From: DATAUD01 sp036501665
GTDB lineage: Bacteria; Verrucomicrobiota; Verrucomicrobiia; Limisphaerales; Palsa-1400
NCBI GenBank assembly: GCA_036501665.1
Contig: DASXZW010000096.1
Location: 1-64,000 of the forward strand
DNA length: 64,000 nucleotides
Reading direction: 5' to 3'
The translations under genes and the position numbers were made by a program. Of the stretch, positions 50,205-58,693 are shown piece by piece (position 1 is the first letter of the stretch; the number at the start of each line of letters is the position of its first letter). The notes under the pieces were generated by a model. That model did not search any database, was not told the origin of the DNA, and saw only the letters and a program-made list of their open reading frames with translations.

Positions 50205-51887
50205 ATGAAATCCGGCAAAAACGAGAAGAACTCGAACCCGACTACTGTCATTGATTATATCGTGCAGCGACTTGCTGATGAAGGCATTGAGCACTGCTTC
50301 GGTGTGCCTGGCGACTACGCCTTTCCGGTCGCTGATGCAATCGAGCGCAACCCAAAGATTAAATGGATCGGATGTTCAAACGAGTTGAACGCGTCCTATG
50401 CGGCCGATGGTTATGCGCGCGTCCGAGGTGCGGCGATGCTATCAACGACTTACGCAGTGGGGGAGTTATCGGCGATAAACGGGGTCATGGGTGCCAAGGC
50501 TGAACACTCGCTGGTCTACCACGTAGTTGGAGTTCCCTCTTATCAAAATCAGCGTCTGCGTAAGAATATGCATCACACCTTTGGAGATGGGAATTTTGGG
50601 AATTTCATTAATATTTCTGCGCAATCTGCCTGCTGCCACGCCGTCATCAATCCCGACAACTGCATCATTGAAATGGAACGGATAATTGCCGAGGCGCGTC
50701 GCAATAACCAGCCCGCGTATATCGTTGTTCCAGGAGACTATGCCCTGACATCGGTTACTCCAAATGAAATTTCGCCCGTAGTGCTAAAATCAAACGAGGT
50801 TTCCCTGAAAAAAGCGATCTCCGCTATATCTGAGCGGCTAACGAGTGCAAAGTCTATTGTTGCATTCTTAGGATTTACCTTGTCGCGCCTCCGTTTGCAG
50901 GCTGAGGTCCGAAGAACAATTGAAGCGTTGGGCTGCGCGTTTGTTAGCACAGCCATGGAAAAGTGCATCATTGACGAAAGTCATCCGCAATTCGCTGGCA
51001 TTTATGCGGGCGCACTTTCGACGCAAGAGACACGGCGCTTGGTTGAAAACGCCGAAGTAGTTCTTGATCTCGGTGGCGTCAGCCTCAATGACGAAACCAC
51101 CATCGCTTTTTCCGGGCGGATAGACTTAGCGCGATTCGTTTCAATCGGATTGAACGATGTGCGTATGGGGGATCAGGTATTTGCCAATGTGCGCCTTGCC
51201 GACATGCTTGAAGGGCTCACGAAACTTAAATCCTCTCTCCCTCGCTACAAGCGTATTTCCGAGTCGACTCCTCGAATAAACGGAACGCCTTCGGACAAGA
51301 TCACGATGGATGCACTCTACTCTCGTTATGTAGATTTTATCCGACCTGGCGATAATATCGTTTTGGAAAGCGGTAGCTCGAGCATTGGGCTTTCACCACT
51401 AATGCTGGCTGATGATGTGCAGGTGCATATTCAAATGTTGTGGGGATCAATTGGATGGGCAACCGGGGCAGCCTTTGGGGTTGCCCTCGCCGACCTAAAA
51501 CGACGAACAATTCTCATCACGGGCGAAGGCTCCCATCAGTTAACTGCAAACGAGATCGGAAATATGGGGCGTTTCCAAGCTAACCCCATCATTTTCCTTC
51601 TCAATAATGACGGTTACATGGTGGAGCGGGCGTTGGAACTTAATCCCGACTGGTCCTACAACGACCTGGCGAAGTGGCGTTACGCGGATTTGCCACGAGC
51701 GCTCGGATGCAGCGACTGGGTTACAGCGCGTGTTGAGACGCTCGGCGAACTCGACGCCGCAATGAAGGCAGCCCGCGACAGCAAATCGGGTGCCTACATT
51801 GAGATCATAGGCGGGCGCATGGACATGCCCAAAGGTCTCGCATTCGCGCATGGCCGCCTCAAGGAGATGTACGGCGATACGCCATAA
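50205..51887 (+). CDS. pyruvate/indolepyruvate decarboxylase-type TPP enzyme
   Basis: 560 residues. IEHCFGVPGDYAFPVADAI (PDC-type glycine motif), catalytic Glu in CSNELNASYAADGYAR, the paired His of NMHHTFGDGNFGNF near residue 123, and the TPP motif GEGSHQLTANEIGNMGRF with NNDGYMVERAL. The family non-oxidatively decarboxylates 2-oxo acids to aldehydes: pyruvate, indolepyruvate or phenylpyruvate. Which one cannot be told from the sequence alone. Translation signal AAAGAATAA precedes the ATG. Third in the right operon, with an acetoacetate decarboxylase-family gene next. Confidence 0.93.
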   Translation: MKSGKNEKNSNPTTVIDYIVQRLADEGIEHCFGVPGDYAFPVADAIERNPKIKWIGCSNELNASYAADGYARVRGAAMLSTTYAVGELSAINGVMGAKAEHSLVYHVVGVPSYQNQRLRKNMHHTFGDGNFGNFINISAQSACCHAVINPDNCIIEMERIIAEARRNNQPAYIVVPGDYALTSVTPNEISPVVLKSNEVSLKKAISAISERLTSAKSIVAFLGFTLSRLRLQAEVRRTIEALGCAFVSTAMEKCIIDESHPQFAGIYAGALSTQETRRLVENAEVVLDLGGVSLNDETTIAFSGRIDLARFVSIGLNDVRMGDQVFANVRLADMLEGLTKLKSSLPRYKRISESTPRINGTPSDKITMDALYSRYVDFIRPGDNIVLESGSSSIGLSPLMLADDVQVHIQMLWGSIGWATGAAFGVALADLKRRTILITGEGSHQLTANEIGNMGRFQANPIIFLLNNDGYMVERALELNPDWSYNDLAKWRYADLPRALGCSDWVTARVETLGELDAAMKAARDSKSGAYIEIIGGRMDMPKGLAFAHGRLKEMYGDTP

Positions 51888-51946
51888 CACAAAAATCCAC
51901 ATTAACCTGCAATTCATGTCAAAAAACGAAGAAAGGAAAAATAAAT

Positions 51947-52747
51947 ATGCTTAAAGGTTTCAACTATCCGCTTACACCAAAAGGCAAATCGACTCTGAAT
52001 CCACCCCCGCCTTGGTACTACTCCTCAGACTTCCTGAATATTGAGTTTTGGTCCGATCCATCAGCAGTGGCGGCCTTGTTGCCTGAGGGACTCGAAATCG
52101 ATTCGGCAGCCAATGGTCATGGAAACGCTCTTTTCTACGATTGGCAGTTCAGTGGAGGGAATGAAGAATACCTGGACCCAGCGCGTTATCAGTATCGGGA
52201 GTTTCTCATCGTAGTGGATGCGTTGTACGGCGGCAAGCCGGTCGCTTTCTGTCCTTACATTTTTGTGGACAACGATGCGGCTTTGGCTCGCGGTTGGACT
52301 CAGGGCTATCCAAAGCGCCTCGGCCAGGTTTTCCAAACCAGATATTACGCCGCAACCGGAAAAGCGGGTCCAACCCTGGCGTCTGGATCGAAATTTGCCG
52401 GCTCCCTTACGGCGAGCGGACAACGAATCGCGGAAGGCCATGTAACCTTGAAAAGTCCGGTAATCGACCTTTCGACCCTCAAGCAGAAACCAGTCATCAA
52501 TATGTTACATACTCCCCGTCTGGCTGCTGAAAAATGGGAGAAGCCTGCGGTTCATGAGCTAGTCGAGAACGTTCCGCACGATGTCAGGATCGAACAAGCA
52601 TGGACGGGGGAAGGTTTCCTAACACTTCCCAACTGTAAAGGAGAGGAGGTTTCGGATTTGGCGCCCGTTCGCTGTGGCAGAGGTATAAGAGCCTCAATGG
52701 CGTATGTCGTTGACGATCTCAAAACGCTTAAGGATTTAAGAAAATAA
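51947..52747 (+). CDS. acetoacetate decarboxylase family protein
   Basis: 266 residues of the ADC family (PF06314-like). LLPEGLEIDSAANGHG, YREFLIVVDALYGGKPVAFCPYIFVDND, and the Schiff-base Lys in TQGYPKRLG near residue 123 are visible. GYPK matches the catalytic Lys site of clostridial ADC. ADC decarboxylates acetoacetate to acetone; distant members act on other 3-oxo acids or as cyclase/aldolases. AAGGA precedes the ATG. It sits between PDC- and ALDC-type enzymes, three decarboxylases in a row. Confidence 0.9.
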   Translation: MLKGFNYPLTPKGKSTLNPPPPWYYSSDFLNIEFWSDPSAVAALLPEGLEIDSAANGHGNALFYDWQFSGGNEEYLDPARYQYREFLIVVDALYGGKPVAFCPYIFVDNDAALARGWTQGYPKRLGQVFQTRYYAATGKAGPTLASGSKFAGSLTASGQRIAEGHVTLKSPVIDLSTLKQKPVINMLHTPRLAAEKWEKPAVHELVENVPHDVRIEQAWTGEGFLTLPNCKGEEVSDLAPVRCGRGIRASMAYVVDDLKTLKDLRK

Positions 52748-52767
52748 CAAACCAAACGGAGACTAAA

Positions 52768-53625
52768 ATGAGATCCATGACGTGCAGCCTTCCCGACTCG
52801 ATCTATAAGGCTCTGGAGGCGAGGATAAAGACCGACAACGAGAGTCGCGATCATGTCGTGTCCGCCGCCTTATCACAATACTTGGATAGGCCGATTCATA
52901 CCTTGTTCCAAGTTTCCACATCTGCGGCCCTGGTGGAGGGCTTGTATCAGGGCGCAGTGCGAGTCTCACGGCTGTTGCAACACGGAGATTTCGGGCTCGG
53001 GACGTTCATCGATCTGGATGGTGAAATGGTCGTGTTGGACGGCGTCTGTTATCAAGCATCATCAAACGGACTCGTTGAAATCGTTGAAAAGAGCAGACTG
53101 ATACCCTATGCCGTTGTAACACGTTTCAATTCGGAATTTTCAAAAAATGTTCCCGAAATCAAAAACTTCGGCCAGTTGGTTTCCATTTGCAACGGATTGC
53201 GCGCCTCCGACAATGTTTTTTACGCTTTCCGAATTGAGGGCGGATTCTCACTTGTGAAAACCAGGGTCATGAAGCCGGTTCCCGAGGGCACCGACCTTAA
53301 AGCCGCAGCCTCTAAACAAGAAGAATTCCGTTTCGATAACGTTGATGGAACTCTCGTCGGTCTTTGGTCACCAAGTTTTGCTGGATCATTTACGGTGCCC
53401 GGATACCACTTTCACTTTTTATCGACGGACCGACGAAGAGGCGGTCACGTTCTTGAATGCAAGCTTTCAGGGGTGACTCTTTGTGGCTGCGCCATAAATG
53501 AGATGCACGTCTCTTTGCCCGAGACGACAGAATTTCTGAAAGCTGACCTAACACATGATCCGCAAGGCGATCTCGAGAACGCCGAACGAAATCATGATCG
53601 CCATGGTTCCCAACGCCGAAGGTAA
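52768..53625 (+). CDS. alsD: acetolactate decarboxylase with N-terminal RHH-like domain (right copy)
   Basis: 285 residues. The N-terminal CSLPDSIYKALEARIKTDNESR...HVVSAALSQYLDR is an even clearer ribbon-helix-helix pattern than in the left copy. Then the decarboxylase: LFQVSTSAALVEGLYQGAV, HGDFGLGTFIDLDGEMVVLDG, FYAFRIEGG, and the Zn ligands of GYHFHFLSTDRRRGGHVLEC (His near 214, 216, 227). All catalytic residues seem kept. ACGGAG precedes the ATG. The two copies share the same fusion point, so it predates their duplication. Confidence 0.92.
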   Translation: MRSMTCSLPDSIYKALEARIKTDNESRDHVVSAALSQYLDRPIHTLFQVSTSAALVEGLYQGAVRVSRLLQHGDFGLGTFIDLDGEMVVLDGVCYQASSNGLVEIVEKSRLIPYAVVTRFNSEFSKNVPEIKNFGQLVSICNGLRASDNVFYAFRIEGGFSLVKTRVMKPVPEGTDLKAAASKQEEFRFDNVDGTLVGLWSPSFAGSFTVPGYHFHFLSTDRRRGGHVLECKLSGVTLCGCAINEMHVSLPETTEFLKADLTHDPQGDLENAERNHDRHGSQRRR

Positions 53626-53629
53626 CGAA

Positions 53630-54004
53630 ATGCCCTTATACACTGCAATCACTCAAGAAGGATCCGTTTCGGACGAGATAAAAGCTAAAATCGCAGGGGA
53701 GATCACGCGAATCCATGCCGACGTAATGAAAGTCCCAAGAACCTTTGTCCGAGTCGTCTTTCTTTGCTATCCGCACGGTTGCGGATATTCGGCTGGTCAG
53801 GAGGCTTCGACTGCCGCGTTGAATTGTGTCTTGCGAACGGGTCATACAGCCGAAGAAAAGGCTGATTTGCTGAAGCAGCTATGGACGGTACTTCAAGATC
53901 TGACGGGCTTTTCGACCGATCAAATTGCGATATCCCTTCAAGAAATCCCATCGAACAACGCAATGGAGATGGGTCAAATCATGCAAGCTGTAGGCCCCGA
54001 GTAG
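53630..54004 (+). CDS. tautomerase-superfamily enzyme
   Basis: 124 residues starting at ATG 53630 (AAGGTAA before it), chosen because removal of Met exposes Pro-1 (MPLYTAITQ), the catalytic base of this superfamily. VSDEIKAKIAGEITRIHADVMKVPRTFVRVVF carries a conserved Arg. Length fits the 4-oxalocrotonate tautomerase/cis-CaaD-like long group rather than the 60-residue 4-OT. It would interconvert keto and enol forms, or hydrate or dehalogenate. It lies 4 bp after alsD and 9 bp before alsS. Confidence 0.88.
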   Translation: MPLYTAITQEGSVSDEIKAKIAGEITRIHADVMKVPRTFVRVVFLCYPHGCGYSAGQEASTAALNCVLRTGHTAEEKADLLKQLWTVLQDLTGFSTDQIAISLQEIPSNNAMEMGQIMQAVGPE

Positions 54005-54013
54005 AAGAAGAAC

Positions 54014-55681
54014 ATGAATTCAAAGACTTCAAAAACAGGCGCTCAAGTCGTGGTGGACTCACTCGAAAAGCACGGTGTTCAGTACGTTTTCGGCATCCCC
54101 GGCGCCAAGATTGATAAGGTATTCGACACTCTGGCGGATTCCTCGATAAAGACCGTAGTCTGTCGCCATGAACAGAACGCGGCCTTTATAGCGGGCGGTA
54201 TTGGAAGACTCACAGGAAAGGCTGGCGTAGCCATCGCGACTTCAGGGCCGGGCGTCAGCAATCTTACAACTGGATTGGCCACAGCAAATAGCGAGGGTGA
54301 TCCAATGGTTGCCCTGGGTGGCGCGGTCGCGACTTCCCAGAGCCTAAAGCAGATTCATCAGACCCTTCAGGCCGTATCGGTCTTGAGACCAGTAACGAAA
54401 TTCAGCGCAGAAGCTAGTTCTGCAGAATCAATCGCTGAAGTCATGGCCAACGCATTTCGCGCTGCTGAGTCTGACCGTCCGGGTGCAGCATTCGTGAATC
54501 TTCCCAAAGACATTATGGAAGGGGAGGCCAAGTGCGAAGCCTTGGACGCACAAACGCGGCCTACCCTGGGGCCGGGAAGTCCAGAATCACTGGACCAAGC
54601 TGCCAAGATTATTCGAGGCGCAAAGCGCCCGATGGTTCTCCTCGGTTTGTCCGCAAGCAGACCAGAAAATGCCGAAGCAGTCCGGAGGTTTTTGCGGAAA
54701 AGTTGCATTCCAATTGTCGGGACATTTCAAGCCGCCGGGACAGTCTCACGCGATCTATTTCAGTGTTTCGCGGGACGAGTGGGCCAACTTGACAATTCAC
54801 CCGGTGACGAGTTTCTCGCTGCTGCCGACGTAATCATCGCCATTGGTTACGATCCTGTCGAGTATGATCCCTCAATTTGGAATCATCAGCGCTCTGCGCA
54901 AATCATTCACGTAGATTCTACTCAATCGGATATTGATAACTTTTACTTGCCCACGGTGGAGGTTTTGGGCGCCATCGCTCTGAGCCTTCACGCACTTGAA
55001 CCGCTCGTGGAGGCTATCGTCCTCGCTCCTGACGTTCAACGATCTTTGACAACACTGGAATCGAGAAGGGCTTTGAGGCTGGAGGAGGCGCATAAGTATA
55101 CCGGCACCCCTATTCATCCTCTCAGAATTGTCGCCGAGTTACAGCGCTTTCTCTCGGATGATGTGACGCTTTGCCTGGACATGGGTTCCTTTCATCTATG
55201 GATTGCTCATTTTTTGTTTAGCTTCCGAGCGCGCCAAATCTTGATCAGCAACGGACAGCAAACTCTAGGTGTGGCGCTCCCGTGGGGGATTGCGTCATGC
55301 CTCGTGAGGCCTCGTGAGAAAACCTTGTCCATTTCCGGCGATGGTGGATTTCTGTTTTCTTCCATGGAACTCGAAACAGCGGTCAGGCTGAAACTGAACC
55401 TCGTGCATATGATTTGGATCGACGGGACTTATGATATGGTGGCTGTTCAGGAGCGATCTAAGTATAAACGCACATCCGGGGTAGATTTTGGCCCGATTGA
55501 TGTGGTCAAATATGCAGAGGCGTTCGGCGCAAGCGGCTATATGATAAATTCCCCAGAGGAAATTGGCCTGGTGCTCCGCAAGGCATTCGAAGTTCCTGGA
55601 CCAGTTCTCATCGGAATCCAAGTAGATTACAGTGACAACCACATGCTTTTTGAGAAGGTTCACAAGCATCTCATCAATTGA
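54014..55681 (+). CDS. alsS: catabolic acetolactate synthase (right copy)
   Basis: 555 residues. YVFGIPGAKIDKVFDTL, VCRHEQNAAF, TSGPGVSN, and SGDGGFLFSSMELETAVRL, then WIDGTYDMVAVQ and SGVDFGPIDVVKYAEAFGASG; ending VDYSDNHMLFEKV. It is a close paralogue of the left alsS and has the same Asn-to-Ile change near the TPP site (WND to WID). Last gene of the right operon, 72 bp before the Mla operon on the same strand. Confidence 0.94.
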   Translation: MNSKTSKTGAQVVVDSLEKHGVQYVFGIPGAKIDKVFDTLADSSIKTVVCRHEQNAAFIAGGIGRLTGKAGVAIATSGPGVSNLTTGLATANSEGDPMVALGGAVATSQSLKQIHQTLQAVSVLRPVTKFSAEASSAESIAEVMANAFRAAESDRPGAAFVNLPKDIMEGEAKCEALDAQTRPTLGPGSPESLDQAAKIIRGAKRPMVLLGLSASRPENAEAVRRFLRKSCIPIVGTFQAAGTVSRDLFQCFAGRVGQLDNSPGDEFLAAADVIIAIGYDPVEYDPSIWNHQRSAQIIHVDSTQSDIDNFYLPTVEVLGAIALSLHALEPLVEAIVLAPDVQRSLTTLESRRALRLEEAHKYTGTPIHPLRIVAELQRFLSDDVTLCLDMGSFHLWIAHFLFSFRARQILISNGQQTLGVALPWGIASCLVRPREKTLSISGDGGFLFSSMELETAVRLKLNLVHMIWIDGTYDMVAVQERSKYKRTSGVDFGPIDVVKYAEAFGASGYMINSPEEIGLVLRKAFEVPGPVLIGIQVDYSDNHMLFEKVHKHLIN

Positions 55682-55753
55682 TCATTATGAGCTTTTCTCA
55701 AAAAATAAATTGCGCGAGAGAAGCGAACAAGTTCTTGACAGCAGTATGATTTT

Positions 55754-56893
55754 ATGAACGACGCCGTTCCCGAAGTTAATCTGGCCGTTGAGCAAATGAA
55801 TGGCGTGCTAAAAATTCAGTTGTCAGCCAACGCGTCCGGAGCGGCAGGTTCACCCGGCGTAGATGTGGTTCGCAAAGCGTTGGATGCAGCGCCGGGAGTT
55901 AGAGGCCTGCGTTTCGAATGTACTGAACCCATCGGGTGGGGTTCGCGGACGATTGCTTTCGTTCGCGATTGCGCCGACTTAAGCAAAGAACGCAAATTGG
56001 AATTGCGTGAGGACGGTTTGCCCGATGGTGTTCAGCGTTTGCTTCGATTGGCCCAAGCTGTTCCAGCGCGGAAAGACGCTCAACGCTCAGCGGACAAACC
56101 GCCATTCTTTCAGCGATTGGGAGAACGCGTGCTTGGAAGCTGGGAAGAAACATGGGCTATGTTTCGATTTCTCGGCGATAATATTTTGGCGTTGTTCAAT
56201 TTGCTGCGAGGTCGCGCGCAATTCCGGTGGGCCGACGCTTTTTTGGCGATACAACAGTGCGGTCCTGACTCGCTGGGAATTATTGCCATGATCAATTTCC
56301 TTGTGGGACTCATCTTGGCATTTGTCGGCGCGGTTCAGTTAAGAAGATTCGGGGCATCCGGTTATGTAGCTGACCTTGTGTCACTGGCAACCCTGCGCGA
56401 AACAGCCTGCACCATGACGGGAATAATTCTGTGCGGCCGAGTCGGGGCTGCGTTCGCGGCGCAACTTGGAACCATGAAAGTGAGCGAAGAGATCGCCGCA
56501 TTCCAGACCTTCGCCATCTCACCGATTGAATTCCTCGTCTTGCCTCGAATGGTCGCCCTCATGTTGGTCATGCCATTTCTCTGCGTTTTTGCCGACCTTA
56601 TCAGTATTTCGGGCGGCCTTCTAGTCGCCGTTTCGATGCTCGATATATCGTTTACAGAGTACGTCTCTCGGGTGGTTCATGTGGTCCAACTCAAGAGCTT
56701 TCTTCTGGGAGTCGTCAAAGCTTCGTGTTTTGGCTTTCTTGTTGCCTGCGCCGGTTGTTATCGGGGGATGCAGTCCGGTAAAAGCGCTGCGGCGGTCGGC
56801 GAGGCAACCACAAAGGCGGTTGTTACCGGAATTACCGCCATCGTTGCCTTCGACGGCGTCTTTGCCGTTCTCAGCAATGCGCTCAACATTTGA
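55754..56893 (+). CDS. mlaE: STAS-MlaE lipid ABC transporter permease
   Basis: 379 residues. The first 105 residues form a STAS-like regulatory domain (LKIQLSANASGAAGSPGVDVVRKAL). Then the MlaE permease: LVGLILAFVGAVQLRRFGASGYVADLVSLATLRETACTMTGIILCGRVGAAFAAQLGTMKVSEEIAAF in outline, which has the family motif R-x-G-A-A-x-A-A-x-L-G-x-M-x-V. It is the inner-membrane part of an Mla/Mce phospholipid transporter. The fused STAS domain replaces a separate MlaB. TTG of the next gene overlaps its stop. Confidence 0.93.
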   Translation: MNDAVPEVNLAVEQMNGVLKIQLSANASGAAGSPGVDVVRKALDAAPGVRGLRFECTEPIGWGSRTIAFVRDCADLSKERKLELREDGLPDGVQRLLRLAQAVPARKDAQRSADKPPFFQRLGERVLGSWEETWAMFRFLGDNILALFNLLRGRAQFRWADAFLAIQQCGPDSLGIIAMINFLVGLILAFVGAVQLRRFGASGYVADLVSLATLRETACTMTGIILCGRVGAAFAAQLGTMKVSEEIAAFQTFAISPIEFLVLPRMVALMLVMPFLCVFADLISISGGLLVAVSMLDISFTEYVSRVVHVVQLKSFLLGVVKASCFGFLVACAGCYRGMQSGKSAAAVGEATTKAVVTGITAIVAFDGVFAVLSNALNI

Positions 56894-57693
56894 TTTCCGT
56901 GAATGGCGCCAAAATCGAAATTCGGGGTTTGACGATGGCGTTTGGTTCCTATGTGGTCATGAAAAATATCAATTCCAGCGTGAAACAGGGCTCAATATTC
57001 GTGGTCATGGGAAACAGTGGTTCGGGCAAGAGTACTTTATTGCGCCACATGGTCGGCCTCCAGGCTCCATCACAGGGTGACGTGTTTTACGACGGCAAGA
57101 GCTTTTGGAGCACGGATGACGAAGCGCGTCGGGCGCAGTTGCACAAATGTGGTGTCCTTTTCCAGAATGGCGCTCTTTGGAGTTCCATGACCTTGGCCGA
57201 AAATGTCGAATTGCCGTTGGTTGAATACACCGATTGGCCGCCAGCAGATGTCAGGAATGTAGCCCGGCTAAAGCTGGCGTTAGTCGGGCTGAATGGGTTT
57301 GAGGATTATTATCCGTCTGAGATTTCTGGCGGCATGCGAACGAGGGCTGGTTTGGCGCGTGCCATGGCGCTGGATCCAGAAATTTTATTCTTCGACGAAC
57401 CATCGGCTGGGTTGGATCCCATCACATCCCGAAATCTCGACCGATTGATTTTGGAGTTGCGAGATAGCCTCGGCGCAACAGTCGTGGTGGTGACTCATGA
57501 GTTGCCTAGCATCTTCACTATCGCGGACGACTCGATTTTCCTCGACGCGGACACCAAGACAATTCGCGCCCAAGGAAATCCGAAAGAACTGCTACAACAT
57601 TCCGCCGACGCAAAGCTGAGAGCATTCCTGACGCGCGGCGAACAAACCGATGGACCTACGATCAATTCCGATCTGATGAAAAGCGCGCTTTAA
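56890..57693 (+). CDS. mlaF: MlaF lipid ABC transporter ATPase
   Basis: 267 residues; start TTG 56890 overlaps the mlaE stop, with GTG 56899 as an alternative. Walker A GNSGSGKSTLLRH, Q-loop VLFQNGALWSSMTL, signature ISGGMRTRAGLARA, Walker B ILFFDEPSAGLDP, and H-loop VVTHEL. Family length is standard. It powers lipid movement between inner membrane and the MCE shuttle. Confidence 0.94.
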   Translation: MISVNGAKIEIRGLTMAFGSYVVMKNINSSVKQGSIFVVMGNSGSGKSTLLRHMVGLQAPSQGDVFYDGKSFWSTDDEARRAQLHKCGVLFQNGALWSSMTLAENVELPLVEYTDWPPADVRNVARLKLALVGLNGFEDYYPSEISGGMRTRAGLARAMALDPEILFFDEPSAGLDPITSRNLDRLILELRDSLGATVVVVTHELPSIFTIADDSIFLDADTKTIRAQGNPKELLQHSADAKLRAFLTRGEQTDGPTINSDLMKSAL

Positions 57694-57706
57694 ACGAACC
57701 GATTCC

Positions 57707-58693
57707 ATGAGCCAAAAAGCAAATCCTACTTACGTCGGCCTGTTCTTTGTCACTGGCCTTGCTTTAAGCCTTGCAGGACTTCTCCTCTTCAGTGCGCGCA
57801 GTCTTTTTCACCAGCAGAATAAAGATATTCTTTATTTTAACGCATCGCTCAAAGGCTTGAATCCTGGTGCACCTGTCAAATTCAGGGGCGTAACCATTGG
57901 GTCTGTCATCGAGATCATGATACGGCACAATCAGGCCCCAGAGGATTTTGCGATGCCTGTCATTATTGCTATTGACAAGAAGCTTGCCCAGTCCAAATCC
58001 GACGACCAGCTCCAAATCGGCAGCTTGACGGCTTTGGACGATTTGAGCCGTCGAGGCTTTCGCGGACGATTGGAGGCTGAAAGCCTCGTAACGGGTGTGC
58101 TTTATGTCGCATTGGACATTGTGCCCAACGCGCCGTCCCCGGTATTTCATCAACTTAAGCCCGAGTATCACGAAATCCCTACCGTGCCCAGTGAGATTCA
58201 GCAGTTGATGTCCGGTTTGGCACACGTGGATATCCACGGTCTGGCTGAAAAGCTGACCAACTCGTTGACGCGAATTGACACCAAGCTAGGGCAGTTGGAT
58301 GTGGTGGCCATCAACGCAGACATAACAAATCTACTGGAAAGCGCGAACTCAGTTGTCAGGTCAAAGGACCTAACAAATTCTTTGACTTCTTTCCGAAAAA
58401 CGTTGGATAACGTAGAAGCGTTGGTAAAACACGTTGATAGCCGGGTTGATCCGCTGGTTGACAGCGCCACTAACACTCTGGTTGACGCGCGGGAGGCGCT
58501 GGCCAGCTTGCAGTCCAACCTTCGAAACCTTTCTAGTTTGCTGGGGCCGGATTCCGCCCTGCGCCCCAACTTGGTGCAGGCTCTCGAGGGATTAAGCGAC
58601 GCCAGCCGCGCCGTCGCCGATCTTGCGGAATTCGTCAAACGCAATCCAAATGCTTTGTTGGTTGGAAGAAAGGCACCAAAGGAAATTCCATGA
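57707..58693 (+). CDS. mlaD: MlaD/MCE-domain substrate-binding protein
   Basis: 328 residues. One N-terminal membrane helix (YVGLFFVTGLALSLAGLLLFS) then the MCE domain: DILYFNASLKGLNPGAPVKFRGVTIGSVIEI, and the later GFRGRLEAESLVTGVLYVALD. The C-terminal half is a long helical/coiled region (LTNSLTRIDTKLGQLDVV, LASLQSNLRNLSSLLGP), as in PqiB-like or Mce proteins that span the periplasm. It carries lipid through the periplasm. It overlaps the lipoprotein gene by 4 bp. Confidence 0.92.
   Translation: MSQKANPTYVGLFFVTGLALSLAGLLLFSARSLFHQQNKDILYFNASLKGLNPGAPVKFRGVTIGSVIEIMIRHNQAPEDFAMPVIIAIDKKLAQSKSDDQLQIGSLTALDDLSRRGFRGRLEAESLVTGVLYVALDIVPNAPSPVFHQLKPEYHEIPTVPSEIQQLMSGLAHVDIHGLAEKLTNSLTRIDTKLGQLDVVAINADITNLLESANSVVRSKDLTNSLTSFRKTLDNVEALVKHVDSRVDPLVDSATNTLVDAREALASLQSNLRNLSSLLGPDSALRPNLVQALEGLSDASRAVADLAEFVKRNPNALLVGRKAPKEIP

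Noticed and set aside
55682..55753. promoter with TTGACA and TATGAT before mlaE
   Set aside because: The two hexamers are only 4 bp apart, far from the usual 17 bp.
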